Positions 17,076-25,576 of a DNA stretch of 64,000 nt are shown in pieces. Under the pieces are notes generated by a model that saw only the letters and a list, made by a program, of their open reading frames with translations, was not told the origin of the DNA and did no database searches. The position numbers were made by a program, and so were the translations under genes. This DNA comes from an uncultured Bacteroidaceae bacterium (GTDB lineage: Bacteria; Bacteroidota; Bacteroidia; Bacteroidales; Bacteroidaceae). Location of the stretch: positions 124,001 to 188,000 of the forward strand of contig CAKRRN010000001.1 in NCBI GenBank assembly GCA_934394435.1, given 5' to 3'. The first letter of the stretch is position 1, and each line of letters opens with the position of its first letter.

Positions 17076-18638
17076 ATGAAGAGACATACAGATTCTATCA
17101 CAATTGGCTCTATGTTGCTTTTGCTTGTGATGATGGTGGCATGTGGTCACAAGGCAACCTTACCTGCTAATTTTGTGCAGGCAGAAACACAAGCGGATAT
17201 ATTTCCCAATTATAAGGATATTGTGATTCCGCCAAACATAGCTCCTCTTAATTTTCTTGTTAGAGATTCTGGAGCTACAAGTGCGGTCGTACAGATGCAA
17301 GGACCAGGCGGTGGTGAATTGCTGATACAGGCTGACGCGGAGTTGTCTGTTCGCATAGATACCGCGGAGTGGAGAAAGTTGCTACAGGCAAACAGAGGCA
17401 AAGATATCACTGTGCGTGTGTATGTGGAGCTTCCTGCTGGCTGGATTTGCCATAAGTCTCATGTGCTCACGGTGGCGCAAGAGGATATTGACCCTTATCT
17501 GAGTTACCGACTGATAGAGCCTGGCTATGAACTTTATCGACAGTTAGGCTTATATCAGCGTAACCTTACCAACTGGGATGTGCATACCATTTATGAGAAC
17601 AATCGCTCGTATGACGATAGCGAGAACCACTGCATCAACTGTCATAATTATCGCAACCAAAGTGCTCGGGATATGCTGTTTCATGTGCGTGCCAATCATG
17701 GTGGAACCATCATTGTCCAAAATGGGAAGCCACATAAGATACAGGTGAAGGATAGTACTATACTCTCCAGTGCTGTGTATCCAGCATGGCATCCCACAGA
17801 AAATTTGGTTGCCTTTTCAACAAACAAGACAGGTCAGACTTTCCATGCTTATCATCCAGAGAAATTGGAGGTGCTGGATGAGGCCAGTGATTTGTTGCTT
17901 TATGATGTGACTAATAATGAGGTGAGCCATATATTTAGAAGTAAAGATGAGTTGGAAACCTTCCCCACATGGTCACCTTCTGGCGACCGACTTTTCTATT
18001 GCAGCGCACAGGTGGGACATCTTGTTCCTACGGGTACTGCTGACAGTTTGCGTGGCATGGAATTGATGTTTCGCTATGATAGCATCTTTTATGACCTCAA
18101 ATCTGTGTCTTTCGAGCCTAAGACACGTTCCTTCGGCGAACCACGTACGGAGGTGGATGTGGCTTCTGAGAGACATAGTATTACGTTGCCTCGTGTGAGC
18201 CCAGACGGACGCTATGTGCTTTATACACAAGGGGAATATGGACAGTTCCATATCTGGCATAAGTCGAGCGACTTGTGGGTGAAAGATTTGCAGAAAGACA
18301 CTTGCTATAATCTACGTGAGGCAAACAGTCCAGATGCGGATAGTTTCCATAGCTGGAGTAGCAATGGCCGTTGGATAGCCTTTAGCAGTAGAAGGCTCGA
18401 TGGAAACTATACTCGTGTGTTTCTGACTTATTTTGATAAGGAAGGGCATGCGCATAAGGCTTTTCCCATTCCTCAGGAAGACCCAGAATATAATATTCTT
18501 CTGCTGAAGAGTTTTAATGTGCCCGAAATGACTAAGGATGCCGTAACGGTTAGTCAGTCGCAGCTGTATAAATGTATTCATGAAGATGAGGGCGCACTAG
18601 CCAAGTATACAAAACATTTGAAAACTATAAACCACTAA
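17076..18638 (+). CDS. Lipoprotein with a c-type heme-like CXXCH site and PD40 beta-propeller
   Basis: 520 residues. The N-terminus is a lipoprotein signal (LLLLVMMVACG). The motif CINCH is at 186-190, followed by DMLFHVRAN, which could supply a Met axial ligand as in a small c-type cytochrome segment. After it come at least four PD40/WD40-like motifs (YPAWHPTENLVAFSTN, FPTWSPSGDRLFYCSA, LPRVSPDGRYVLYTQ, SFHSWSSNGRWIAFSS), which indicate a TolB-like propeller. Family members are often labelled TolB-like, but no Tol partners are present. It sits between DUF6057 and nagB in the same transcript. Whether heme is bound is not shown by sequence alone. Confidence 0.8.
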   Translation: MKRHTDSITIGSMLLLLVMMVACGHKATLPANFVQAETQADIFPNYKDIVIPPNIAPLNFLVRDSGATSAVVQMQGPGGGELLIQADAELSVRIDTAEWRKLLQANRGKDITVRVYVELPAGWICHKSHVLTVAQEDIDPYLSYRLIEPGYELYRQLGLYQRNLTNWDVHTIYENNRSYDDSENHCINCHNYRNQSARDMLFHVRANHGGTIIVQNGKPHKIQVKDSTILSSAVYPAWHPTENLVAFSTNKTGQTFHAYHPEKLEVLDEASDLLLYDVTNNEVSHIFRSKDELETFPTWSPSGDRLFYCSAQVGHLVPTGTADSLRGMELMFRYDSIFYDLKSVSFEPKTRSFGEPRTEVDVASERHSITLPRVSPDGRYVLYTQGEYGQFHIWHKSSDLWVKDLQKDTCYNLREANSPDADSFHSWSSNGRWIAFSSRRLDGNYTRVFLTYFDKEGHAHKAFPIPQEDPEYNILLLKSFNVPEMTKDAVTVSQSQLYKCIHEDEGALAKYTKHLKTINH

Positions 18639-18652
18639 ACTTATATAATAAT

Positions 18653-19444
18653 ATGAGAGTTATTATTGAACCAGATTATGCCCAGCTTAGTCGTTGGGCT
18701 GCCGAGTATGTGGCTGCTAAAATCAATGCAGCACAGCCGACCGAAGAGAAACCCTTTAAGCTTGGTTGCCCCACAGGTTCATCACCCCTGGGTCTGTACA
18801 AGCATTTGATAGAACTTTACAAGGCAGGTAAAGTTAGTTTTCGCAATGTGGTGACATTTAATATGGATGAATATGTAGGTCTGCCAGAGGAGCATCCCGA
18901 GAGCTATCATAGCTTTATGTGGAACAACTTCTTTAGCCATATTGATATTAAAAAAGAGAATGTGCATATTCTTAATGGCAACGCCTCAGACCTGCAGGCT
19001 GAGTGTGTGGCCTACGAGAAGGCTATACAAGAGGCTGGTGGGATAGACCTCTTTATGGGAGGTATTGGTCCTGACGGACATATCGCCTTCAATGAACCTT
19101 TTAGCTCTCTTCAGAGTCGTACGCGCGTGAAGAGTCTTACCACAGATACCATCATTGCCAACAGTCGCTTTTTCGGAGGAGATGTGAACCAAGTGCCTCG
19201 TACGGCTCTTACCGTTGGTGTGGGTACCGTGATGGACGCCAAGGAGGTGCTCATCGTGTGTAATGGTCATGGCAAGGCACGTGCTCTGCATCATGCTATC
19301 GAGGCTGCTGTCTCTCAAGAATGGACTATCAGTGCATTGCAGTTGCATCCACATGCCATCATCGTGTGCGACGAGGCTGCAACAGACGAATTAAAGCATG
19401 GAACCTACAAGTATTTTAAAGATATAGAGAAGGATAATCTCTAA
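18653..19444 (+). CDS. nagB: Glucosamine-6-phosphate deaminase
   Basis: 263 residues, the full family length. Key motifs are GCPTGSSPLGLY (phosphate loop, about 39-50), TFNMDEYVGL with the catalytic Asp (about 68-77), and GGIGPDGHIAFNEP with the His/Glu relay (about 135-148). The enzyme converts glucosamine 6-phosphate to fructose 6-phosphate and ammonia in the cytoplasm. It starts 14 bp after the CXXCH/PD40 lipoprotein gene and ends the operon. Its presence after a mucinase-like peptidase suggests that the transcript serves use of amino-sugar-rich glycoproteins. Confidence 0.96.
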   Translation: MRVIIEPDYAQLSRWAAEYVAAKINAAQPTEEKPFKLGCPTGSSPLGLYKHLIELYKAGKVSFRNVVTFNMDEYVGLPEEHPESYHSFMWNNFFSHIDIKKENVHILNGNASDLQAECVAYEKAIQEAGGIDLFMGGIGPDGHIAFNEPFSSLQSRTRVKSLTTDTIIANSRFFGGDVNQVPRTALTVGVGTVMDAKEVLIVCNGHGKARALHHAIEAAVSQEWTISALQLHPHAIIVCDEAATDELKHGTYKYFKDIEKDNL

Positions 19445-19528
19445 TCTTGATATTTGAAAAGTTTTTTTTTGACCTGAGGAATCGGGTCTTCAGACAAGGG
19501 AAATCTATGCCTTGTCTTATATGGAAAT

Positions 19529-19573
19529 CAGACAGGCGTGTTTTGTTGTATGAAAGCGCGTCTGTCTGTTTTT
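19529..19573 (+). terminator. Intrinsic terminator after nagB
   Basis: CAGACAG pairs with CTGTCTG, with further GCG/CGC pairing inside, and TTTTT follows. A second hairpin (AGACAAGG at 19492-19499 against CCTTGTCT at 19510-19517) precedes it. Confidence 0.65.
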
Positions 19574-19650
19574 ATAAGATATTTTATGCTGTTTTTTCAT
19601 GTTTTTCTTTGTGGGAATATGTGAATAGTTGCTTTTTTGCGTCTTTGGTA

Positions 19651-19681
19651 TTTGCTGGGTCCGCAAATTTTACTACCTTTG
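19651..19681 (+). promoter_or_regulatory. Promoter of tRNA-Leu (TTTG-N19-TACCTTTG)
   Basis: TTTG at 19651-19654 and TACCTTTG at 19674-19681 are separated by 19 bp, an excellent match to the Bacteroidetes -33/-7 consensus. The tRNA begins 11 bp downstream. Confidence 0.75.
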
Positions 19682-19692
19682 CATAGCAAGAG

Positions 19693-19774
19693 GCGCTTGT
19701 GGTGGAATTGGTAGACACGCCAGACTTAGGATCTGGTGCCTTCGGGCGTGTAAGTTCGAGTCTTATCAGGCGTA
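19693..19774 (+). tRNA. tRNA-Leu, anticodon UAG
   Basis: An 82-nt class II tRNA. The acceptor arms GCGCTTG and CAGGCGT pair with G-U allowed, the anticodon loop CTTAGGA gives UAG, a long variable arm (TGCCTTCGGGCG) is present, and the T arm is GTAAG-TTCGAGT-CTTAT. CCA is not encoded. Confidence 0.93.
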
Positions 19775-19879
19775 CATTTTTTTGCTGACAGTGGGGTGGG
19801 ATATGTTTCAGTCCTTTTTGCAATTGCGATAAACTGTCAGTGGATATTTAATCTGAAAACTATCTTCAAACGAGTCATT

Positions 19880-21730
19880 ATGAAAAGAGTTATCTTGATG
19901 GCAACCGCACTTGTTCTTATGACGTCAGACGTGGTGTGTGTGGCAAAGAGAACATCCGTACAGAGAGTAGGTCTGGTAAGTATGAGCGGGTATGTAGGCC
20001 AACGTTATGCTGACTGTATAAACCATCGTGTGAAGCCAGAAAATATAGATACGCTCATCTCTGTATATCGCGTTCAAGATGAAAAGGATGGCTTGTGGGC
20101 AAGTGAATTCTGGGGTAAATGGGTGCAGGGTGCCATTGGCATGTATCATTTTACACACGATCCCGAACTGAAAAGTATTGTGCAGCAGGCAGAGGATAAG
20201 CTAATGGCGTGTCAGCTAAAGAATGGCTATATCGGTGATTACGATGCAGAGCACCAACTTGATGGTTGGGATGTATGGGGCAGAAAATATACACTACTTG
20301 GCCTAATAAAATGGTATCAAGAGACGGGTGACAAACATGCGTTGAAAAGCGCACAACGCCTGCTCGATTATACCATGACGCAGGTAGGACCAGGCAAGAA
20401 GTCTATTATCGACTGTGGTGCTTATGTGGGTATGCCGCCAAGTAGCATACTCGAACCCACCATGTTTCTGTATCAGATTACCAAGCAACAGCGTTATCTC
20501 GACTTCGCTCAGTATATAGCAGCGGAACTCAATAGGCCCGGTGGTCCAGAACTTATAAATAAAATCAACGTGCCTGTTGCCCAGCGTGTTCCTCTGAAGC
20601 CCGGTGACCAGTGGTATGGTAAGAAGAACGGTCAAAAGGCATATGAGATGATGTCTTGCTATGTAGGTTTGCTCGAACTCTTTCGCGTGACAGCTGATCC
20701 AACTCTTCTTCATGCTGCGGAAACCACATGGCAACATATTGTTGATGAGGAAATAAATGTGTGTGGCTCTGGTGCTTCTCACGAATGTTGGTATGGGGGA
20801 CGTGCTTTGCAGACCAGAGTATCTGGACTTACCATGGAAACATGTGTCACTTTCACTTGGATGCAATTCTGTGAACGCCTGTTGGAGTTTACAGGAGATC
20901 AGAAATATGCGGATCAGATAGAGCGAACCATGTATAATGCTCTCATGGCAAGTATGAAGGGTGATGGCTCGCAGATAGTGAAATACACACCGCTGGAAGG
21001 TTATCGCCAAGAGGGAGAGCATCAATGCTTTATTCCCATCAACTGTTGCAATGCTAACGGACCACGTGCCTTTGCCATGATTCCTCGTGTGATGTATCGC
21101 CTTCCGTCTGCTGGGCGTGTGGATGTGAACCTTTTTATCCCCTCGGAGACAACCGTTGAAATGGACGGAAAGACAGTCTCCTTGAGTCAAGTCACAAACT
21201 ATCCTCAGGATGGTAAGGTGCAGATAAATGTAAGTCCGCAGGTTGAAACTGCTTTTACCCTGGGACTACGTATCCCTGCATGGAGCAAAAAGAATACGGT
21301 GGAGGTTAATGGGGTGAAAGTAGAGGGTGTAAATCCTGGTCAGTATTGCCTTATCAATCGTACCTGGAAGTCTGGTGACAAAGTTGTTCTTACTACGGAT
21401 ATGCAGGCTCGTTTGGTAGAAATGAACGATATGCAGGCTATTGAGCGTGGTCCTGTTGTCTTAGCTCGTGACACACGTTTCCGCGATGGATTCGTGGATG
21501 AGTGCTGTGTGATTCCAACTCACGATGGTAATATAGTGGACTTGGAGCCTGTGGAAGCTCCCAAGGGAATGTGGATGGCATTTCGCTTGACTATGCCTCG
21601 CGGAGCGTACGATACAGACAAGTTCGTGACTCACTTCTGTGACTTCGCATCGGCAGGTAATACTTGGGATAAGTCTGAGCGTTACAGAGTTTGGCTTCCT
21701 AAGACTGTAGATCCTACAAAAATAAAGTAG
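19880..21730 (+). CDS. GH127-type glycoside hydrolase (beta-L-arabinofuranosidase-like), secreted
   Basis: 616 residues from the ATG at 19880, which begins a signal peptide (MKRVILMATALVLMTSDVVC). The frame is open further upstream to 19796, but that adds 28 residues that would bury the signal. The catalytic zinc/cysteine set of GH127 is visible: METCVTF (Glu and Cys ligands) and INCCNANGPRAF (nucleophile Cys and ligand Cys). An (alpha/alpha)6 barrel precedes and a beta-sandwich follows, as usual for this family (formerly DUF1680). Members remove beta-L-arabinofuranose or related sugars from plant or glycoprotein glycans. It is preceded by tRNA-Leu and followed by an 838-bp repeat-rich region, so it is monocistronic. 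GH146 is an alternative family. Confidence 0.88.
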   Translation: MKRVILMATALVLMTSDVVCVAKRTSVQRVGLVSMSGYVGQRYADCINHRVKPENIDTLISVYRVQDEKDGLWASEFWGKWVQGAIGMYHFTHDPELKSIVQQAEDKLMACQLKNGYIGDYDAEHQLDGWDVWGRKYTLLGLIKWYQETGDKHALKSAQRLLDYTMTQVGPGKKSIIDCGAYVGMPPSSILEPTMFLYQITKQQRYLDFAQYIAAELNRPGGPELINKINVPVAQRVPLKPGDQWYGKKNGQKAYEMMSCYVGLLELFRVTADPTLLHAAETTWQHIVDEEINVCGSGASHECWYGGRALQTRVSGLTMETCVTFTWMQFCERLLEFTGDQKYADQIERTMYNALMASMKGDGSQIVKYTPLEGYRQEGEHQCFIPINCCNANGPRAFAMIPRVMYRLPSAGRVDVNLFIPSETTVEMDGKTVSLSQVTNYPQDGKVQINVSPQVETAFTLGLRIPAWSKKNTVEVNGVKVEGVNPGQYCLINRTWKSGDKVVLTTDMQARLVEMNDMQAIERGPVVLARDTRFRDGFVDECCVIPTHDGNIVDLEPVEAPKGMWMAFRLTMPRGAYDTDKFVTHFCDFASAGNTWDKSERYRVWLPKTVDPTKIK

Positions 21731-21892
21731 CAGAGGAACTGGTCAATTCGACAGATCGGTCTCTATATATACAAATCTAATGAACCATTTTAAGGTTCGC
21801 TCAGCTTGCCTTCCTTGTTGCAACAGGGCATGAGACGCGGAAGCAAATACGCAGAGGCAGGACTACAGAGACTGCTTGCCTAATATCGTATC

Positions 21893-21980
21893 CAGTACCA
21901 CCTAGCTGGTACTGCAGTTTCATATGCTTGGTACTGGAGTATCAGCCTGCTAAAACTCCAGTACCACCTAACTGGTACTG
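21893..21980. repeat. Cluster of CAGTACC...GGTACTG palindromes
   Basis: Two near-identical 22-nt palindromic units lie at 21893-21914 and 21959-21980 (CAGTACC, a short centre that reads ACCTAGCT or ACCTAACT in part, then GGTACTG). Between them an 11-bp inverted repeat (GGTACTGGAGT at 21930-21940, ACTCCAGTACC at 21955-21965) links the two, so several alternative hairpins are possible. GTTTCATATGCTTG-like and GATAATATGCTTG-like sequence follows each unit. No ORF overlaps it. The family differs from the AAGTA...TACTT repeats. Confidence 0.7.
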
Positions 21981-22152
21981 ACGAAACTGATAATATGCTT
22001 GCCTATACCAGTGGCATACCAAGGATTAGGCATCTATAAAAAACAAATCGGTCATTAGATTCCGATTCAAATGAGACTTTATTTTGAGTTTTAGCAGACA
22101 GCGATATTAGGAAATATCAAGAGTCAATCTGCAATCTCTCCACCGTACGCCT

Positions 22153-22360
22153 CAAGGCTGAACGGTAAAGTATCTTATATTATTTGATAAAGTAAGTTAG
22201 CTTCTCTCACCATTCAGCCTTGGGTTGAACGGCTTGGTTCCCAAGATACTTGATAATGTATTCAAAGATACCTCGCAAAGTATCCTATATTACTTGGCGA
22301 AGTATCTTAGGATACTTTGCAAAGTATCTTAGGATACTTGAGAAAGTATCTTAGGATTCT
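22153..22360. repeat. Palindromic repeat block, AAGTAtc...gaTACTT family, locus 2
   Basis: Units at 22278-22295, 22300-22317, 22322-22339 and 22344-22360 follow a 22-nt period. Two read AAGTATCTTAGGATACTT, the exact reverse complement of the main unit at 429-514. A looser relative lies at 22166-22197. The block begins with an inverted repeat (CAAGGCTGAACGGT at 22153-22166, ACCATTCAGCCTTG at 22209-22222; one mismatch). It follows the palindrome cluster at 21893-21980 in the 838-bp gap between the GH127 gene and the next promoter; no ORF is present in the gap. Confidence 0.75.
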
Positions 22361-22437
22361 ATATTAAGAGGTTTATCGGGTGTGTCGTAAAGTCCTCTTG
22401 ATTTATTGGGTGAACCCTAAATTTTCTCAAAAAAATC

Positions 22438-22469
22438 TTTGAGTTTGTTTTTTTTTTTTGATAAATTTG
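22438..22469 (+). promoter_or_regulatory. Candidate promoter (TTTG-N20-TAAATTTG) for the 22569 gene
   Basis: TTTG at 22438-22441 and TAAATTTG at 22462-22469 have a 20-bp spacer. The leader to the ATG is about 90 nt. Confidence 0.55.
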
Positions 22470-22568
22470 TAGAAATTTCATGTGCGAGGTGTAACCCCGT
22501 CTAATGCGTCTTGTTATAAGGTGCTTGACCCTAAGACATTACAATAACCGTAAAAGAATCATATTTTT

Positions 22569-23003
22569 ATGAATGTGACAAATGACAAAGCGCATTACAA
22601 TCATGTAGGCAAAAAGAAGCGAACGCACGCACTGAAATTAGTGTTATCCTTAGTTGTGGTTTTCCTATTTCTGTGTTCTTGCGTGGGAACAATCTTGCCA
22701 GATAACAGTGGTTTTCCAAGAAAGGTGTTCTTGCATGCGGAGGGCGAAACACATACTATTAAAGGAGCTGACCTGTATGGGTTGTCAATAGGAGAAGGAA
22801 ATCCGTCCAGTGAATGGGATGGTGAGTCACCTAAAACGGAAATTTATGCCAGCAACACATGGTTGACTGTTAAATACAATCGCCAGACAAGCGAGATGAC
22901 CATTACTGCCAAGCCTAACGACTCTCGCAAGGTTAGAAGTACCACCATCTGCGGAATGGTTTTAGACTCTAACGTAGATATCCAAGTCTATCAAGGAAAA
23001 TGA
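22569..23003 (+). CDS. Small lipoprotein with BACON-like domain
   Basis: 144 residues. A basic N-terminus is followed by a hydrophobic stretch and a lipobox (FLFLCSC, Cys near 38). The mature part has an Ig-like beta pattern, with SNTWLTVKYNRQTSEMTITA and a closing DIQVYQ, that resembles BACON domains, which are often linked to carbohydrate or mucin binding in Bacteroidales. The N-terminal extension before the membrane stretch is long (about 20 residues); no better internal start is available. The beta-barrel gene follows 96 bp later. Function is not known. Confidence 0.65.
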   Translation: MNVTNDKAHYNHVGKKKRTHALKLVLSLVVVFLFLCSCVGTILPDNSGFPRKVFLHAEGETHTIKGADLYGLSIGEGNPSSEWDGESPKTEIYASNTWLTVKYNRQTSEMTITAKPNDSRKVRSTTICGMVLDSNVDIQVYQGK

Positions 23004-23099
23004 CAGAAAACATCATTCTTCAAAAATATGTTATAGAATTGAATCAGCGGGCTATAGGGGGAGAATAGATCCCATGATAACCCTCAAAAATAAATAATT

Positions 23100-23657
23100 A
23101 TGAAAAAAAGTATTGCATTTGTTGTTGCCCTACTCATGACCGTTGGCACATGGGCACAAACACCTTTACGCAGCAAAAAATATAAAGGATTTGTGAATTT
23201 TGATATTACCACAGTCTCCTATCATTCCACTTCAGGTGCTGGCAACTATTCTGATGGCGGAACCAGCGTACATTTCGAACTGACAACTTCCCATGGTGTG
23301 CAAATATGCCCTTACTTCTTTGCTGGTGCTGGTGTGGGACTTCGGACAGGTTCGGGAACTGCTGCCGCAGTCATGGACATGGACTTCGTGCAGGCTCCCT
23401 TCTTTCTGCAAGTACGAAGCAACCTTACCCCCAAGAACGTAACTCCCTATGTTGACTTGAAAGGAGGCTATAGTGTGGGTGACATGCATGGAGCTTTCGT
23501 TTCACCAGCTTTGGGCGTGAGTGTTCCTCTATGCAGTCGTCTCGGGTTGAACGTTGAGATTGCCTATCAAGCCCAGAACAGTAGGGATAAGTATACATGG
23601 GGTACGGAAAAGGTGTGGAGACACATGCTTTCCGTTGGAGTTGGCATCGAATTCTAA
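23100..23657 (+). CDS. Small outer-membrane beta-barrel protein
   Basis: 185 residues with a signal peptide (MKKSIAFVVALLMTVGTWA, cut before QTP). The mature part alternates polar and aromatic/hydrophobic residues in about eight strands and ends in Phe (SVGVGIEF), as outer-membrane barrels do. The glycine-rich FFAGAGVGLRTGSG stretch fits the porin-like OmpX/outer membrane beta-barrel group of Bacteroidetes. It is probably cotranscribed with the lipoprotein upstream. Ligand unknown. Confidence 0.75.
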   Translation: MKKSIAFVVALLMTVGTWAQTPLRSKKYKGFVNFDITTVSYHSTSGAGNYSDGGTSVHFELTTSHGVQICPYFFAGAGVGLRTGSGTAAAVMDMDFVQAPFFLQVRSNLTPKNVTPYVDLKGGYSVGDMHGAFVSPALGVSVPLCSRLGLNVEIAYQAQNSRDKYTWGTEKVWRHMLSVGVGIEF

Positions 23658-23694
23658 TGCAGAATACTTTCTGTTTTTAACAAGAGATTTACAA

Positions 23695-23727
23695 AAGGGC
23701 TGATACCTCGTAAGAAGTGTCAGCCCT
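23695..23727. terminator. Hairpin terminator between convergent genes
   Basis: AGGGCTGATAC pairs with GTGTCAGCCCT around an 11-nt loop. It lies between the plus-strand barrel gene and the minus-strand GH43 gene and can serve both. Confidence 0.65.
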
Positions 23728-23799
23728 AATTCTTGTGTGTCCGCAAAAGTTCTGCTGGAAAGCAATAACAAAGACGTAAATAGTACCTTGCTTTCAGAC

Positions 23800-24921
23800 T
23801 TATCTTCTTATCACCTGTGGTTCTGTAGTTGGACCTTCAACAAGGAGTCTTCCGCTATCTTCTATTCTCATACGGTCAATGAGAACAACGCGTTCATCGG
23901 GATTACTCTTCATGCGACCGTGGTAAACCGTGTAGAGTGTGCCGTCTGGCATGGTGATAGCCATATTGTGGCCAGTGCCCATTACCTCGCCTCCTTTGCT
24001 TACGTTTTCCTGCAGTATAGGGTTGTTGTCCGCTTTGGAGAAAGGGCCGAGTGGATTGCATGCTGTGGCATATCCAACGGCATAATGTCTGCCTTGATAG
24101 CAGTTGGCACTGTACATCATGTAGTAGAGACCTTTGTGTTGGAAGATGTAGCTTCCTTCTGTCCAGCGTCTGTTCGCTTCGCCATGAGTGGCACTCCTGC
24201 TTTCCCATTCTGCCTGTTTGTCGCTGAGGTATGTTGGTGGTTGCAGTAGCAACTGAGGTTCGCCTATTACGCCAGTAAAATCATTCTTCAGTTCTACTCC
24301 GTAGACCCAACTCTCTTCTATTTCTTGGTATACCCCTTCTTCGCGCAGACTGTCTGCTACCTCGCTCTCAACAGGATGTTTGTAGCAGCAACGACTATAG
24401 TAGAGGTAACATCGCCCGTGCTCATCATCGAAGAGAACGTTGGCATCAATGATGGGATAGTCTGGTGAGAAGATAGGACGGTTCATAAGGTCGCGGAAAG
24501 GACCTTCGGGCCGTTCGCTCACAGCTACACCTATCTTGAAGTTTTCTTCTTCGTTAGTGGGATTCTTGCGCCAGTTAGCACTAAAGAACATGTAGTACTT
24601 CCCGTTTCGTTCGTAAACTTCGGGTGCCCAGAAGCAATCTTTGCACCACTGGTTGCTGTCTCCTCCATGATACACCTGTCCACAGGAGTCCCAGTGGACG
24701 AGGTCGTCACTAACAAAAGCCTCGAATCCATCGGACATGGAAGTGCCATACATATAATACTTGCCATTAGAAGCATGTAACAGGAAGGGATCGCCAAGCT
24801 TTAGGGGCAAAGGGTTGGTGATGGTACTGGGTGTGCCAGGTTTCTTCTCGAATATGTTACATGAGGTCACACATAGTATTATTGTGACCATCATCAGACA
24901 TCTGGTAATGTGCTTGTTCAT
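23800..24921 (-). CDS. GH43-family glycoside hydrolase, lipoprotein
   Basis: 373 residues. A lipoprotein signal ends at Cys21 (CVTSCN). The three catalytic acids of the five-bladed GH43 propeller are visible: D44 in KLGDPFLL (general base), D159 in PIIDANVLFD (pKa modulator) and E255 in WTEGSYIF (general acid). GH43 enzymes act on arabinose- or xylose-containing polysaccharides; the exact specificity cannot be read. The gene lies 61 bp after the gamma-carbonic-anhydrase-like gene at the end of a minus-strand run of otherwise housekeeping genes, and no SusCD pair is near. Confidence 0.92.
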   Translation of the reverse strand: MNKHITRCLMMVTIILCVTSCNIFEKKPGTPSTITNPLPLKLGDPFLLHASNGKYYMYGTSMSDGFEAFVSDDLVHWDSCGQVYHGGDSNQWCKDCFWAPEVYERNGKYYMFFSANWRKNPTNEEENFKIGVAVSERPEGPFRDLMNRPIFSPDYPIIDANVLFDDEHGRCYLYYSRCCYKHPVESEVADSLREEGVYQEIEESWVYGVELKNDFTGVIGEPQLLLQPPTYLSDKQAEWESRSATHGEANRRWTEGSYIFQHKGLYYMMYSANCYQGRHYAVGYATACNPLGPFSKADNNPILQENVSKGGEVMGTGHNMAITMPDGTLYTVYHGRMKSNPDERVVLIDRMRIEDSGRLLVEGPTTEPQVIRR

Positions 24922-24982
24922 TGTCGTTCGGTCTTTTGAGTGTTATGAATTGGTAAGATTGTCATGCGTAGTCTTGCTTTTT

Positions 24983-25561
24983 CTATTCGCCATGATATTC
25001 CTCGCTGGTGTTTACCAGTTGAGTGGATGCTGGGTCTGCGTCAGCCTTGCGATACCAGTCGCTGTAGGCTATATAGTGGCTGGCATATGTCTGGTTCAGA
25101 GCAGAAGCCTGTTCGGGGTCTACTTTCTTGATGAATTTAGCGGGAACGCCTCCCCATAGTTCGCCATCTCCTATCTGTGTGTTGCTTAGCACTAATGCTC
25201 CTGCTGCCACAATGGCACCACGTCCCACTACAGCGTGGTCGAGCACCGTAGCACCCATGCCTACCAGTGCTCCGTCTTTTACTTCGCATCCATGTAAGGT
25301 CACGCTGTGTCCGATGGTCACATCGTTGCCCAGTATGCAGGGAGCCTTGCCGTTTAGCGTGTGTATGCAGCTGTTATCCTGCACATTTGTGCGGTCTCCT
25401 ATTTTAATATAGTGAACATCGCCACGTATTACAGCATTGAACCATACAGTGCAGTCGTCTCCCATCTGCACGTCTCCTACGATTACAGCACCTTCGCTGA
25501 AGTAGCAATGCTTGCCAAAGCGAGGGGCTGGCATTCCAGCTAATTTTTTTATTACAGCCAT
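24983..25561 (-). CDS. Gamma-carbonic-anhydrase-like left-handed beta-helix protein
   Basis: 192 residues. The sequence is a hexapeptide-repeat left-handed beta-helix (VIVGDVQMGDDCTVWFNAVI, GNDVTIGHSVTLHGCEVKD) with three His residues (SCIHTLNG, IGHSVTLHG) in the positions that bind metal in gamma-carbonic anhydrases of the YrdA/PaaY group. Members may hydrate CO2 or act on CoA-linked substrates; many are inactive in assays. The C-terminal tail from about 165 is polar and variable. It starts 15 bp after the aminopeptidase P gene, so the two are cotranscribed. Confidence 0.88.
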   Translation of the reverse strand: MAVIKKLAGMPAPRFGKHCYFSEGAVIVGDVQMGDDCTVWFNAVIRGDVHYIKIGDRTNVQDNSCIHTLNGKAPCILGNDVTIGHSVTLHGCEVKDGALVGMGATVLDHAVVGRGAIVAAGALVLSNTQIGDGELWGGVPAKFIKKVDPEQASALNQTYASHYIAYSDWYRKADADPASTQLVNTSEEYHGE

Positions 25562-25576
25562 TTTTTTTTGTTTATT

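Noticed and set aside
19796..19879. 28-codon extension of the GH127 frame
   Set aside because: A standard signal peptide begins at the ATG at 19880; an extension would place it inside the protein.
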